The notes under the pieces are model-generated. The model worked only from the letters and a program-made list of their open reading frames with translations. It was not told the DNA's origin and did no database searches. Positions 22,480 to 34,396 of a stretch of DNA of 64,000 nt are shown here, in pieces (positions within the stretch are counted from its first letter, which is position 1; the number at the start of each line of letters is the position of its first letter). The stretch covers positions 12,834,001 to 12,898,000 of the forward strand of contig OX485804.1 of the NCBI GenBank assembly GCA_950295325.1, read 5' to 3'. Source of the stretch: Polytrichum commune (Eukaryota; Streptophyta; Polytrichopsida; Polytrichales; Polytrichaceae). A program made the translations under genes and the position numbers.

Positions 22480-25022
22480 GCAGAATTAGGTCGTTGTCAT
22501 GAATAGGTGTCTCTACCTTAGTACAAATCGACGCAACGAGCTGAAACGATTGTTGAAGGATGTATTTGAAGAAGATTATGTAGTGGTTTTACACATTCAT
22601 GCAATTCGGTAATATCATGACCTACTCCCTACAATGCATGCTGGCGCTATTGGAATATTCAAAGATGAAGAGCAGCATTGGTATGAGATCATAGGTTTTT
22701 TTTAATTATATTTTTATTTGAACTTGCTTGAAGATGTTTTACAAGAGTTGAATAAATTGAATATGAAATTTAAATATGATATGGTTGATATCACAACTAT
22801 TAATGCAATCATCAATTTCACTATTTCAATTTATCACACCAATTTAAAATCTAGGAATGGACCTATGTTGGGTCGTACAAGTAAGAATTTGGGAAAATTC
22901 TTGAGAAAATTTGCAAGAAATCTTCAGTTGAATTATGAAAACAATACAAGATATTGTGTTGTTCATGCATTGGCAAACCCTAAACCCTAACATTAAGTAG
23001 CAAGCCCGCATTGACCTTCTCAAAAGAGCATCAAACCGGCGCGTGCTTAAACTATTTGATAGTTACTTTCAATGTTTAAAATTAATATGTCGGTTTGTAG
23101 GACAAAACTAATGCCAAGTGGTGGTAAAGGTTGTAATCTAGGCTAAATTACGATCTAAACAAATCTTAATAGCTATATAGCAACGGGAAACTTGGTGGGG
23201 TCAAAAAGGTAGTTGCACACTTTGTTGTTCATACAAAGTTGTTCATACTTTGAATGATCGTTTCCCATACCTCCCAATATTCAATGCAGCCAAATTTTTT
23301 AACCCTCGTAAATATCCAAGTGATGATAGTGATCGAAACACAATTACCGAATTGTGGTTCAAAAGGATATTGTTGGAGTTTCAATACACTGAAGAAGAAA
23401 GTGACCTGTGTAAAGGAGAACTATTGGAATTTATAGAAACACTTCTACATGAGTGTGAGAACAAAATAATGGTACATATGTGGTAGCAATTAGGAATGGT
23501 TTAGGGGTTTAGGATTTAGGGTTTATGAACCACAAATGTTGAAGCATAAATTCGTGATTTGTTGAATGAGAATGACATTCGGATGCGTGTGAGTTGTTAA
23601 ACCATATGAACCACTAAGGTTGAAGCACAAATTTGTGATTTGTTGAATGAGAGTGGCATTCGGATGCGTGACATGGGTTGTGAAACCATATGAACCACTA
23701 AGGTTAAAGCACAAATATGTGATTTGTTGAATAAGAGTGACATTCGGATGCGTGACATGGGTTGTGAAACCATATGAACCACTAAGGTTGAAGCACAAAT
23801 TTGTGATTTGTTGAATGAGAGTGACATTCGGATGCGTGACATAGGTTGTGAAACCATATGAACCATTAAGGTTGAAGCACAAATTTGTGATTTGTTGAAT
23901 GAGAGTGACATTCGGATGCGTGACATGGGTTGTAAAACTATATGAACTACTAAGGTTGAAGCACAAATTTGTGATTTATTGAATGAGAGTGGCATTTCGA
24001 TGCGTAACATGGGTTGTAAAACCATATGAACCACTAAAGTTGAAGCACAAATTTGTGATTTGTTGAATAAGAGTGGCATTCAGATGCGTGATATGGGTTG
24101 TGAAACCATATGAACCACTAAGGTTGAAGCACAAATATGTGATTCATTGAATGAGAGTGACATTCAAATGCGTGACTTGGGTTGTGAAACCATATGAACC
24201 ACTAAGGTTGAAGCACAAATTTGTGATTTGTTGAATAAATGAATAACTAATCGAATATAGAAGCTTCAAAGATGTATCAAAGAGGTTTCCAATGCGGGTG
24301 TCGAGGGATTTTTTCAAAAAGCACAACTACCTTTTTGACTTCACCAACATTTTTTTTATTCCTATTGTGTTATCTTTATCTTACCAACGAGAATTGAATC
24401 CTCTACATCTTGGATTACATCAATTATTGTATATTTCATGAAGTCTTTTGAGCTCAGTATATAAGTGGAGTCTTTAGACTCACACATATAACGATGGTAG
24501 AGTATCATGGATAGGATGGGAGAAAAGAGAGACATGTTTGAAGGTCTAGGATGTGATGAGAAGATATAGAATTTAGGAGAACCCCATATTCCATTCAATC
24601 CATCATCCGAGTGTGAGAGAGATGATAGAAGTGCTAGAGATCGATTTCGTGATAACTATGTCATGATCCCCTTCTCACAATCTACACAAGCATGAAAGTT
24701 GAGAGCGGAGGAGGACCAACGACAATATACGGTCAAATTCGAGATCGATGCGGTGAAGAAAGACCTAACAAAAAGCGTGGGTGGAGATCCAAATGATGTG
24801 GTTGATTTGAGCGCGGATATTTTACGGAAGCCTGGGGATGTGGATGTGGATGACAATTCAATCGACATTGAAGAAGTCAAGGTAGCGGAAGAATCTTCAA
24901 GGATTTTGCCTTTTCGTAAGAAGATGAGAGGATTATCGCCTCATCGGCTACCGTTGAAGGAACGGATGAAAGACCGAACGATAAGCTATGTTGATTACTT
25001 AGGCCGGATCCTCTTCCGTTAA
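22480..25022 (+). pseudogene. Decayed hAT transposase
   Basis: Pieces lie on the plus strand inside the hAT element. Around 22500-22615 a piece reads YLSTNRRNELKRLLKDVF. 22718-22990 gives a 90-residue frame. 23250-23486 reads PIFNAAKFFNPRKYPSDD, RNTITELWFKRILLEF and a run to FIETLLHECENK, which resembles plant hAT transposases after the RNase H-like core. 24699-25022 gives a charged 107-residue C-terminal frame. Stops and frameshifts separate the pieces, the 84-bp array interrupts them, and I do not see the hAT dimerisation motif. The gene cannot make a complete transposase. Confidence 0.65.
23540..24238 (+). repeat. 84-bp tandem repeat array, nine units
   Basis: Units start with TGAAGC (or TAAAGC) at 23540, 23621, 23705, 23789, 23873, 23957, 24041, 24125 and 24209. 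After the first 81-bp step the spacing is 84 each time, and the ninth unit is partial. Conserved blocks are GCACAAATTTGTGATTTG and GACATTCGGATGCGTGACA. Since 84 is divisible by three, long frames run through the array on the minus strand as 28-residue repeats. On the plus strand each unit reads VEAQICDLLNESDIRMRDMG and then a stop, which looks like an amplified piece of the transposase frame. TTTAGGG-like sequence lies just before it (23500-23525). Confidence 0.95.
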
Positions 25023-26110
25023 GATTGGACCCTCGAAGGAAGCCACAAGCATCTACGAGGTTACCATGACGGAATAAAGTGGAATATTAGATTGTACATA
25101 GGTTGTTCATGTATGTGATTTATAAAGGGCATTTGTACCATCGTCCCAATAATAAAGTCATTACTTGTACAATATGTTGTACCACTTTTAAGATTTTTTA
25201 TTTTTATTTAAAAATTCAACCAGCCTTTTATTATTGCATACTTCTATGCATGTTCATCGTTGTCTTACAAAATTTGAAATTGTAATATTATATATAAAGT
25301 AGAAAATATGTGTATTTTAGTGTATTTGTCCTTATGACAAATTATTGTATAGATTAAAAATCTCCTTAGCGGTGATAATTTGTTGGTCATCATACTACAT
25401 TGGTTACTTTGTTGCTTGAGGGATCCCTAATTAGTTTTGTGTGGATAAGTAAACCGGTTATGGTATTTAGTGTCACATATATTATTTGCGAAGGGCCTAA
25501 GTTAGATGCCTAGAGGACTCAAAGTGCCAATATGACATTATTTATAAACATTAGTAACTTCATAAAATGGAAAAGTATTTACATTATAACACTTAGCATT
25601 GCACATTGGAATACTTCAGATGGTAGCTTGCGTTTTAGTATCAATGATACTATTGAGCATACTAATGAAAAATGTCATATGCTTCCATTTTAGTGTGCAA
25701 GTGATAGATATTTTTAATTCATTTGAGTACATAGGTGGCTATTACGATGTATTTTGGTGGATGGATGAATTCGGAAGGCAGGGCGTCAGTTAGTTAGGGA
25801 GAAAAAGGGGCGGACGGGGCGGGAACGCGGGGGAACGCAAGGGCGGACGGGTGGGAACAGGGGGGCGGACGGGGGTTGGATCGGGGGCTAGTAATTTTTT
25901 CCCCACTTTACCTCTACTTTGCTGACATGTCATCACACGTGGACATCTTACATCCTACGTGTCCGAAATGGGGTAATGTAATTACACACAAAATTCGGTA
26001 AAATTCAAGTCCGTTAGGATAAAGATAGCATCCGGCATAATGTCGTGACGGCACGACATTATGCCGAGATTAGCCTCCGTCATGACACAATAGAGAACCC
26101 TGCCCTCCTA

Positions 26111-27480
26111 GTGATCACCACCAAATGTGATGAGTCGATTTCACCTCCCTCCATGTCGCAAGAAGGGGGTAACAATGAACCAACCACTACACTATTTTAT
26201 CCAATTAGTGTGGGTTATCATTCGGAATTATGTGTTCATATAACGTTTTACAAATATTATTATTTTCTGACAACTAAGTTACATCATATTCTTTGGTGTG
26301 CATAATAATTACTTATATTATTTGGGTAGAAAATGATACTCTTAGTAAAATGTTATAGCAATGGATAACTCTAAATACACTTATTAGTCAGAATAATGTA
26401 GTTATAGATGAATTGGTTGCTCAGGGAGGTCACTAGCGAAAGTCGTAGAAATAACGTGCGGTAAAAAATAAGGTCTAAAATATTCATTGTAGATAAATCT
26501 TGCAAAAAACATACATATCATATAGAGGGTTTCTAAATAATGAAACATGTTTGAATGTAAAATACCATCACATATAATGGCCTCTTTTATCTAGTCACTA
26601 CATGTAAAATAACGTGGAAACAATTACTAGGGGTAGCGGGTTTAGGGTAGGGTCTGTGCTAGTGGATGAAAAGAGGTAATTTTCTGTTTAAAAAGCTTGG
26701 ATTGATGACTTTGTAGGTTGATTAGCTTGAATGTTACTAAACCAAAAGTATCCAATATGGAGTAAATATTCTCTACCTATGTGCCGAGACGGAAAATTTC
26801 AACGCGTTGTTTGAATTGCAATTGGTGTCAGGATTGGATCCAACTAGCCCCTTTATTTCAAGAGGGTCAGTTGGTTTGGCATCCATTGGCAGTTGCCCAC
26901 TAGGTTGGCATTGTTGTTGGGAAGATTGGAGACCAAAACTTAGTTCAAAGAATTTCAAAATAGCTAAATTATATTTCCACGCTTGAACAACATGGATGTG
27001 TACGACGAGTCCACCAGACGGATTTGGTCAATTTTGAGTGGAAGGGTTGATTCATGTTGGTCAAATGATGAATCTACTACCATGTCCAAATATGGGGCTT
27101 CAACTTTGAGGGTGATGGACCTCATCTAAATTTCACCAAAATGACCCAAATTTTTGGATGCAATTATTTGGACAAGCACATAATACAATATGGCCAAATT
27201 GCCAACTTTTTAAATGTCTACCTTGACCAAAGATGGCTTCAAACGAAAAGGATGCAAAATTTTAAGGGTTTCCCCACCCATGAAGTCAATTTTCAAATGT
27301 CAACCTTACTTAGCATATGTGGTCATATTGACTTGAAATATTCACAACGAGAATATAAGGTAGTCAAGTTCACATCCGTACAGTTGGATTTTCTAAAATA
27401 AAAACATTTATTTTCCTACCTAAGAGAAACTTTCAGCATTGGTGTTGAAAATGCCCGAGAATGGAATGTGAAGGCTTGAG
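26111..27480. other. No recognised gene
   Basis: AT-rich DNA with only short frames. No terminal repeats or conserved protein motifs were found. Confidence 0.4.
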
Positions 27481-27544
27481 CGTTTAGGGGTTAAGGTATG
27501 TGACATCAATTCCATTTTGCAAGGTTCAACAACTTTCTTTGGTC

Positions 27545-27741
27545 TTTTTTTTTTTTTTTTTTTTTTTTGAGATAGAAGGCCGCAGGCCAACGCCAAAGCA
27601 CAGGAGGCAGTTGACCACCTGGCAAATTTTCCGTCAAGTAGAGAGGAGATTTCACAGCCGGGATTCGAACCGCCAACTTCTTCCTTGAGATTTGGGTATC
27701 TCTCCACCATCATCCGGTAGTTTAAGGTCATCTCACAGACC
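27545..27741 (-). mobile_element. tRNA-derived SINE
   Basis: On the minus strand the element has an internal Pol III box B (GGTTCGAATCCCGG) and ends in a poly(A) tract, seen as a T run after 27545 on the plus strand. It is flanked by 16-bp target duplications, ACAACTTTCTTTGGTC (27529-27544) and ACAACTTTCTCTGGTC (27742-27757), with one mismatch. Body length is about 197 bp. It inserted into the dispersed repeat that also occurs near 17.8/19.4 kb. Confidence 0.88.
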
Positions 27742-27827
27742 ACAACTTTCTCTGGTCAAAACATTCAAAACACTATTGCATATCTGTGTCAGGTTGAAGG
27801 ACGATCGAGGCCAGCTCCTATTTTGAA

Positions 27828-28277
27828 CACACAAATCATATAAACAAAAGCAAAGCCACAGTGATGTTCCGAACCATATCCTCACCACACACAACATGCC
27901 AATAGAAGGCTCATAGGGCAAGTTCTCATCTTCGAAGTTCCAGAAGTTGAGGTGCAGGTCCGCACTACTCACAATGCCTTGATCATATCACCGCCTGGAA
28001 GGTGAAGTACTAATCTGCACCTTATTCCTCCTCCTGTCTACTTCCCCGAACACACAAATCATATACGGTAAACAAAAGCAAAGCCACAGTGATGTTCCGA
28101 ACCATATCCTCACCACACACAACAAACCAAAAGAAGGCTCAGAAGGCACGTTCACATCTTCAAAGTTCCAGAAGCTGAGGTGCAGGTCCGCACTACTCAC
28201 AATGCCTTGATCATATCACAGCCTAAAGGGTGAAGTACTAATCTGCACCTTATTCCTCCTTCTTTCTACTTCCCCGA
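27828..28277. repeat. Tandem duplication, two units of about 223 bp
   Basis: Units start CACACAAATCATATA at 27828 and 28051 and are very similar, sharing GCCACAGTGATGTTCCGAAC, GAGGTGCAGGTCCGCACTAC and TCACAATGCCTTGATCATAT. A single diverged unit of the family lies at 19440-19715. I see no coding potential shared between units. Confidence 0.85.
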
Positions 28278-28852
28278 ACAATATGGGTCCGAAGTTTTCA
28301 AAAGAATTGCGTCGATGCATGCTCCATTGCATTCCTCAGAGGCAGCTGCATGCAATCAAAACATGGAAACTTGTGGGAGCTGAATAACACGCACATACCT
28401 TGTGTTTCGCAGCTAGCCCGAAGTGGTGAAAGCGAGAAGTATAAAGTGTGATGGTGGGTTGAATCTTCGATTACCTTGTCAACCTTCAAAATAAGCAAGA
28501 ATTTGTTGTGATTTCACATCCATCGATTAACACTCCAGACCCTTATAACATTGTGAAGGTGCTGGCATACTATACACCTTTCTCTTGACTTTCAATGTGT
28601 GATCAAGAACACCTTTGCCTGCAGCTTAATTTCCAAGCTCGCAAACCTCTATTTCATTGCCTTGCGACATCACCCTCTGCTCCAGTATTCACAAAACTCA
28701 CTATTTTCTCCACATCTAGAACCTGAATTTGCAATATTCTCTACGACTTCTTGCTGTGGACTACGCTAACTTGGACTAAGGTATACAGGCCTTTCACTGT
28801 CGCTTATATTTTAAATCGGATAGCTGTAGTTTACATAACATGTCCTACATTC
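28278..28852. other. No recognised gene
   Basis: This continues the repeat family to about 28320 (GTTTTCAAAAGAATTGCG), then unassigned sequence with short frames only. Confidence 0.4.
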
Positions 28853-29564
28853 ATTATCCCAATTGCTGAGGGAGAGCTGATAGTGTGCGTGGGAAATTAG
28901 TGAAGGCGACACTAAATTGCTTTACGCTATGAAATTAGTGCCACCAAAAGGTCTACGAAGCATTGTTATGCCCAACACTAGTCACTGAAAATACTATTCA
29001 TCACAACACTATTCACTTTTGCATATATTGGTTATTTTGATCACTCTACAAACACCTTAGAGCACGTACCGATTTCCTTGGAAATTGGAATGTATGGTAA
29101 ATGAGCATGTATTCATGAATTTTGTATGACTTAATAAAAGTCCAACCCTCACTACACTGGTAAAAAACTATCCCCAAAAAAACTGCAGCCAAAATCGGTT
29201 GTGGTTCTCTTGACTAGCACGATTTGCAGTCGCTAAACAACTATTTTTTTTTTGAGTTTAGCGACATACATTTTGGGATTTTGGGCCATTATAATATACC
29301 GTTGGAAAGGTCCTGAAAATACCTTTCCAACGGTATATTGTACGCCCCAAAATGTTTAAAATTACAGTTGCAAAAGAAAAAAAAGAAAATATAAGTAGTC
29401 GTTTAGCGACTGCAGATCATGATGGTCAAAAGAACCGCAACCGATTTCGGGCTGCGATTTTTTTGGGCATAGTTTTCTATTAGTGTTAATTTTCAGACTT
29501 GACAAAATGATGTGTGCTTCAAGAATTAGTGCAACATGCACTAATTGGGATAATTAGTGTAGTG
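28853..29564. mobile_element. Terminal-inverted-repeat element carrying a CACTA MITE
   Basis: The left end contains ATTATCCCAATTGCTGAGGG and the right end CACTAATTGGGATAATTAGTG, so the ends are inverted relatives. An inverted, MITE-free copy lies at about 34620-35034. Shared interior blocks include CATGTATTCATGAATTTTGTA and a GGGAAATTAGTGAAGG.GA motif. No transposase is encoded. Confidence 0.6.
29155..29485. mobile_element. CACTA-type foldback MITE
   Basis: The ends are CACTGGTAAAAAACTAT and, inverted, CACTAATAGAAAACTAT. Both arms continue as inverted copies inward (AAATCGGTTGYGGTTCT, GCAGTCGCTAAACRACTA), so most of the 331 bp folds into one hairpin. The centre has a strong stem, ATACCGTTGGAAAGGT paired with ACCTTTCCAACGGTAT. 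The flanks are CTA and TTA. The related sequence near 34.68 kb shows the empty site (CTCTCTAATTTT), which supports a 3-bp target duplication as expected for CACTA. Confidence 0.82.
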
Positions 29565-30061
29565 TTTGATGGCATTTTACCATAACCCTAGCCTCTTCTT
29601 GACGATGTGGTATCCCATGGAAGGACTTGGATATGTCATCTTGAATTGGTAATTGCCTTTCAAATGAATAAATCATAGTATATAATAACATGATCTTTCT
29701 GGTCTAAATCCATGGGATTAGTCTATAAATCGTCTTTCCTAGATGGCCTTTGAGACCATTTGGGGTAAAAGTGACCACAAATCTATGCAAAAGGCAATTG
29801 AATATAGATGAAGAATGAAGGTACTGGAGCCGCAACACACAATAGATATTATGGAGTGAGGAGAATTGAATAACATAATGATTCCATAATTATGGTTAGG
29901 TTTGGATTTAAGAATAGACACCATAAAGACATGTGTTTAAGAGAATTGTGGACTACGTGCTCAAAATTTGTTATATTGTCTTTACTCAATTGTCGACATA
30001 ATGGAAAGAACTATGTGGCCATTTAATGAGCTTGAGAGATTTCACTTTGACAAATGACTAA

Positions 30062-30580
30062 GGGCGGGTTTAGACTTGGAGTTAGGGCTCAAAAATGGGC
30101 TGGGGTGCAAGAAATCCACTCCTCTCATTGGTAGACAGGCTGGGATTCGCCTCTTCAAGTTTACACCATGAGTTGGGGCCAATTAACAAATAAATTATTT
30201 TATTCATCATGACAATGGCCTCAAGCCTTGGAAAAGAGAGCTCCCAACCTTGTGGACTCTTTCCCTCTAGTTGAGGCCATTGTCAGAGCTTTTATTTGCT
30301 TGTAGTAGTTTATTCTTTGAGCATTGAATAGGAGGGGAGAAATTCTAAATTTATTATACTTTAATCATTATCCATAGAATAGTTCATGAGTACGTTGGAG
30401 CCCTCTCATAATTGCAGCCTCCAAATGGCCCCAATCCCACCTAAATAGGTTTACACATGAAAGCAATGAATGGAGTTAGGTTACTTTTTTATTAATGGCC
30501 TTGGGGGCCCATTTGCATGCCACATGAGACATATTGGCCTTCGTTCACCAATGGCCCTGGCCCCAAGTCTAAACAGGCCC
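30062..30580. mobile_element. PIF/Harbinger (Tourist-like) MITE
   Basis: The ends are GGGCGGGTTTAGACTTGG and, inverted, GGGCCTGTTTAGACTTGG. TAA flanks both sides (30059-30061 and 30581-30583), the 3-bp duplication usual for PIF/Harbinger. The 519-bp interior encodes nothing. It interrupts an older repeat shared with 9590-9900. Confidence 0.82.
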
Positions 30581-30583
30581 TAA

Positions 30584-32300
30584 GATAAGCATATGAGCTC
30601 CAAAATCCTCTCGCACTAAATGCATGTATTGCATCCACAAGAAGTGGATGTAGAGCTAAAAATGTCCATTGAAGGCATTCTTACCTTAAGTATTGTTGTA
30701 ATGATTTGTTATAGTAAGGGATGGTTGGTCAAGTAATTATGTAAATGTTCAAGATTGCATATTTGAATGTGCAAGTACCAAATGTGAAAGCACAAATTAA
30801 AAAAACAAATTACACAATGGTCGTTTTAGCATTAACATGCTCTGTTTTCTCCTCATGAGTTACCATTCAAAGACCCATGTGAACATGGGTTGCTTTACAC
30901 ATGGACCAAGAGCCATGACCAAATAAATCCAAGGGTCGTTGAAAAAAAGACCATACCATGGAAAATAGAAATATAATTTTGTATTTGATGGGCCCTCAAG
31001 CTTAGTTTAAAGTGAAAGTGGATCATGTTGAGGGACTACAACATATTTCATGGAATCTAAAATAATAGGTAGTTCAAGACCCATCATAGCAATTGACACT
31101 ATTTTAAAGCCAATGGCAATCAAATTGCTTGCCACGGCCCCCAGTTTTATGTGGGATCCATCTTTTTTTTAATGGGCATACACAATGTCCAATAGATCAT
31201 GAAACATTATCCACTTGGTGCCATGTAGGACGCCATGTGAATTTCTCATCCATTTAAATGTCTTTGGTCCCTCATACCCTCATAGTCAAGTGTGCAGTGA
31301 ACTTGAACTATCTTTGACTTCTCAACCAATCACATAATTTATACATCATGGGTCAACGTCCCTCTAGCTCTAGCTTGAAGTGGCCCTAAATGATATGACG
31401 AACAATCTCATAGTCTTGTCCAACAACGACGACGGTGATGAAATGCATCAACCATCTCCTCCTCACATTTTCCAAAGGCAAGTTGTCTATTGTTGCACCA
31501 CATTACATTCACGAAACACACGACATACTAAGTTTGAGTTGTAGATTGCACTTGCATTGCCATCTCATTCACCGTTCATATATTTACGTCTACTACTCCA
31601 CATTTGCTTCCGGTAGGAGAACCTCAACAACAATAACCCATGAAGATTTAGAGAAAACAAAGATTTTCATCATTAATTTAAAGACTTGCGTATTGAAATG
31701 GGAAACGATGAATAGAAAGAGTACCTAGTCATGATAATGTTGAAAGGAAGGTCCATGGTTTTTATGTTGTTTCTCCTTGTGTACTACTATGTGGTGGTAC
31801 GTAGAGTGTTTCCGTCACTTGGGACACGTACGGTGGTTTTCGTTGTATGTTTTCTTGGGACAATTTGTTGGGCATTATAGTAGTTGGTTGCATAGTATGG
31901 CTCAGAGTTCGTGCCAAAGGTTAGCAAAGGCCCAATCGGGGGTTTTGAGATAAGAAAAAATGAAAATTTTGTTGTCGTTGTCTTCATTTGTAGTGATTTC
32001 TTAGAAATATAAACCTTCTTGAAATAGTTATATTGTTCGGGTGAGATTTTGTGATTAAATAAATGAGTTGATATAGGGTGAGTCAAATGCACAAAGAATA
32101 CAACGTACAATTCTATGCAATATCTAGTATTTTTTGTCATCATTTCTACACATGATTGTATGTTCTTGTACCAATCCCTCAAACTGTAGATTAGTTTTGA
32201 GCCTTGTGACACAATCTCATTATATAACACATTAGAGGTGATTTTGCAATCAAAATCTTGTATGTGGATATGTCAACAACTTCATTAAGATGTTCAATTT
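30584..32300. other. No recognised gene
   Basis: Old repeat sequence, then unassigned DNA. A 147-residue frame at 31787-32230 (minus) and a 97-residue frame at 31435-31728 (plus) match no family I know. Confidence 0.35.
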
Positions 32301-32339
32301 AGATTTCGTTTGTTTGGGTGTAATCTTTGTGTTTTGAAA

Positions 32340-33010
32340 CGACTTACTTTTATGTGTGAACACTATATGAGCAATGAGTCTAGGCTGTTCATTTTAAGTC
32401 ATCTCACTTTCAAGAAACACCCAGTAAATTTTGAAGGTTACATTGTGGAATATAGAGCATACCTTGTTAACATGTGGCGAGTCAAAATCCAAAACTCATC
32501 ACTCTCACGTGTGAATATTGCACACTGAACATTCCTAACGATGAGGAGCACATATATTGACTTTGTCGTATGGCTCAAATTGCATGGCAATGGTACATCA
32601 ACATTGTATGCATGATGGTTTCAAGGCCATCAATGAAAGGCCCTTGGAAATATCTATCATGCAAACAATGCGTTTTTGGAGAAACACCCCCTTCTAATCG
32701 GCAACAAGCTTAATGGTATTTAGCACCACATCCGTGGTATTGCACGTAGAGTTATTTGGCTATGTAGGTTCAATTACAAAGTTTTCAATCACAAAATTTG
32801 GCCCATTGCCAAATTCAAAATTACCGTATGGCAACAAATTCAATAATACATGCGTTTGGCTTGAGCTGACATCCTTTGTAGCGCTAAAAGTACACCTACA
32901 TGTGAAGGTTGGTACTCCAAAGTGTGGACTCTGCTTTGGAAAGCCAAATGACATGCATGGGTCATTACAAAATTAAACCCCCTATATACAAGAAGTCTAA
33001 AGAGAAAAAC
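32340..33010 (+). pseudogene. Probable LINE reverse-transcriptase tail (zf-RVT region) relic
   Basis: Around 32500-32610 one frame reads CEYCTLNIPNDEEHIY, a stop, then LCRMAQIAWQWYINI. That is the CxxC...H...C zinc-binding pattern and W-rich tail found after the reverse transcriptase of plant LINEs. Further on, near 32730-32800, another frame reads HHIRGIARRVIWLCRFNYKVFNH, like the usual IWKARN segment. Stops and frameshifts break it and no reverse transcriptase core was found upstream. Confidence 0.45.
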
Positions 33011-34396
33011 AAATGTATACGTACTAATGGCAAGCTAGAAAATGGACTCATGTATTTATATTAAGATTTTCAATATAATGTTATAAATGCCTCCACTACA
33101 TATACAAAATCTAATTCATGAATTAAATATACCTTTATTACATATAAATTCCATGTTCACTGTCCAATGAGAAAGTCATTGAACATTGGTTCATCCATTG
33201 AATGTAACTCAATGATTGCATCACACAAAGAAAGACAAGAGCACAATAACTTAGCCACAATCTAGAGAGCAAAGCTCAAGGCAGCCCATGAGCACTCCAA
33301 GAGCCTCCAATTTGTAAAAACCTAGAATCTAAATGCAAAACCTTACAAGAATGAACAAAGGTAGTCGTTAAGGACTATTATCATATGGCAACAATCATGG
33401 ATGAAAACGTGAATTGGATAAAACTAACACATATGTTGTCAAATTTTTTTTTCTCTCAACCTTAGGGCCCCCTTTTGTACATGTACCTTTACTTCAAAGT
33501 TTTGAATAGCAATTTCAGTTGTACGCACTAGAAAGAAAAACTATACCTCTCCCTTATGTATACTACATACACTAATGTCTCGAATAAGACGCCTTCTTAC
33601 ACTCGCATTAATTTGTACGTGGTATGAAGAGTCCAACCCCTGGAATTGGTACATTGAACAATTGACAAGTCTTTGGGTGCACATGAGGTTGTGTGCAAAC
33701 TTAAGGATAAGATTGTCCAATGGCAAGTTTCTAGACCTCCCTTTGAAGGAGTGCATTAGATTTCTCTTTATCTTGAGCTTGTCTCCCCCTTGATTTCTCA
33801 ACCTCGGTGGAAGAGAGTGAGAGACTCATCATTTTAAGTGGCTTGTTTCACTTCGGTATTGTTTCAAGATATATGACTCCTTGTTTTTGGTTTTTTTTGA
33901 AGTTCATGTTTGGTCATGGACCCAGCCCCCTTAAGCACGGCTCCTTTTGGATTTCGGTGTCTTGGTTGTATTCTATTCTCCTGCAATCATGAAAATCCAA
34001 ATGTTTAAAAAAACATCAAACAAAAAAAACTCATGCCACTCAAACATACTAGGTGTCCTAATAAGAAAAGTAATTGATTAAGTGAACCTTATGGTGGGAC
34101 ACTGGTGTCCTAAATGAATTGGAGCCTCCTTAATGATTGGTTTTGTGGTTGTAAGTGATTGAAAATAAAAACCAACTTCGAACATCAGAGCATGTACATG
34201 ACGTTGAGATAATCTCAATGCCGTTTTTATCGCCTTCAATTCATCATTTTTGATGTCGACATATGCTTTAGGGTTTAACCGGTGTATTGTGAGACACATG
34301 TGTCCCGCCATAAGGTTCAAGTGTTGTCTACTTGATATCACATAAGGTTAACTCAATGTTTACCTACTGGCCATGGTCTAAAGTTTTCAACAACTA
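33011..34396. other. No recognised gene
   Basis: Short frames only. I see no conserved motif or terminal repeats. Confidence 0.35.

Larger units (their letters stand above)
21575..26102 (+). mobile_element. hAT transposon, 4.5 kb, with 8-bp target duplications
   Basis: The ends are CAGGGTTGTCTAT and ATAGAGAACCCTG (inverted, one mismatch) and the flanks are identical 8-bp duplications, CCCTCCTA at 21567-21574 and 26103-26110. CAGGG termini and 8-bp duplications define the hAT superfamily. Subterminal DNA is rich in CGTCACGAC and CGTCATGAC motifs arranged as hairpins. The right one, 26034-26065, is a perfect 14-bp stem (GGCATAATGTCGTG) with a 4-base loop. GC-rich GGCGGACGGG repeats border the interior at about 21855-21870 and 25806-25893. 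Inside are a TRIM remnant, a decayed transposase and an 84-bp repeat array. The 570-bp element at 49026 shares both ends. Intact target duplications suggest insertion long after the superfamily arose, yet the transposase is broken, so mobility would need a transposase from elsewhere. Confidence 0.92.

Noticed and set aside
23523-24079. Two long minus-strand frames of 28-residue repeats
   Set aside because: They exist because the 84-bp unit is divisible by three and lacks stops in those frames. The sequence is low-complexity and the array lies inside a transposon.
23540-24238. CRISPR-like array
   Set aside because: The units are contiguous without variable spacers, the repeat is 84 bp and the genome is eukaryotic.
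27650-27741. tRNA gene
   Set aside because: GGTTCGAATCC is a good T-arm, but the cloverleaf does not close. The poly(A) tract and target duplications show a SINE.
27420-27743. 107-residue minus-strand frame over the SINE
   Set aside because: It crosses a poly(A) tract (a lysine run) and tRNA-derived sequence; it is a by-product of the SINE.
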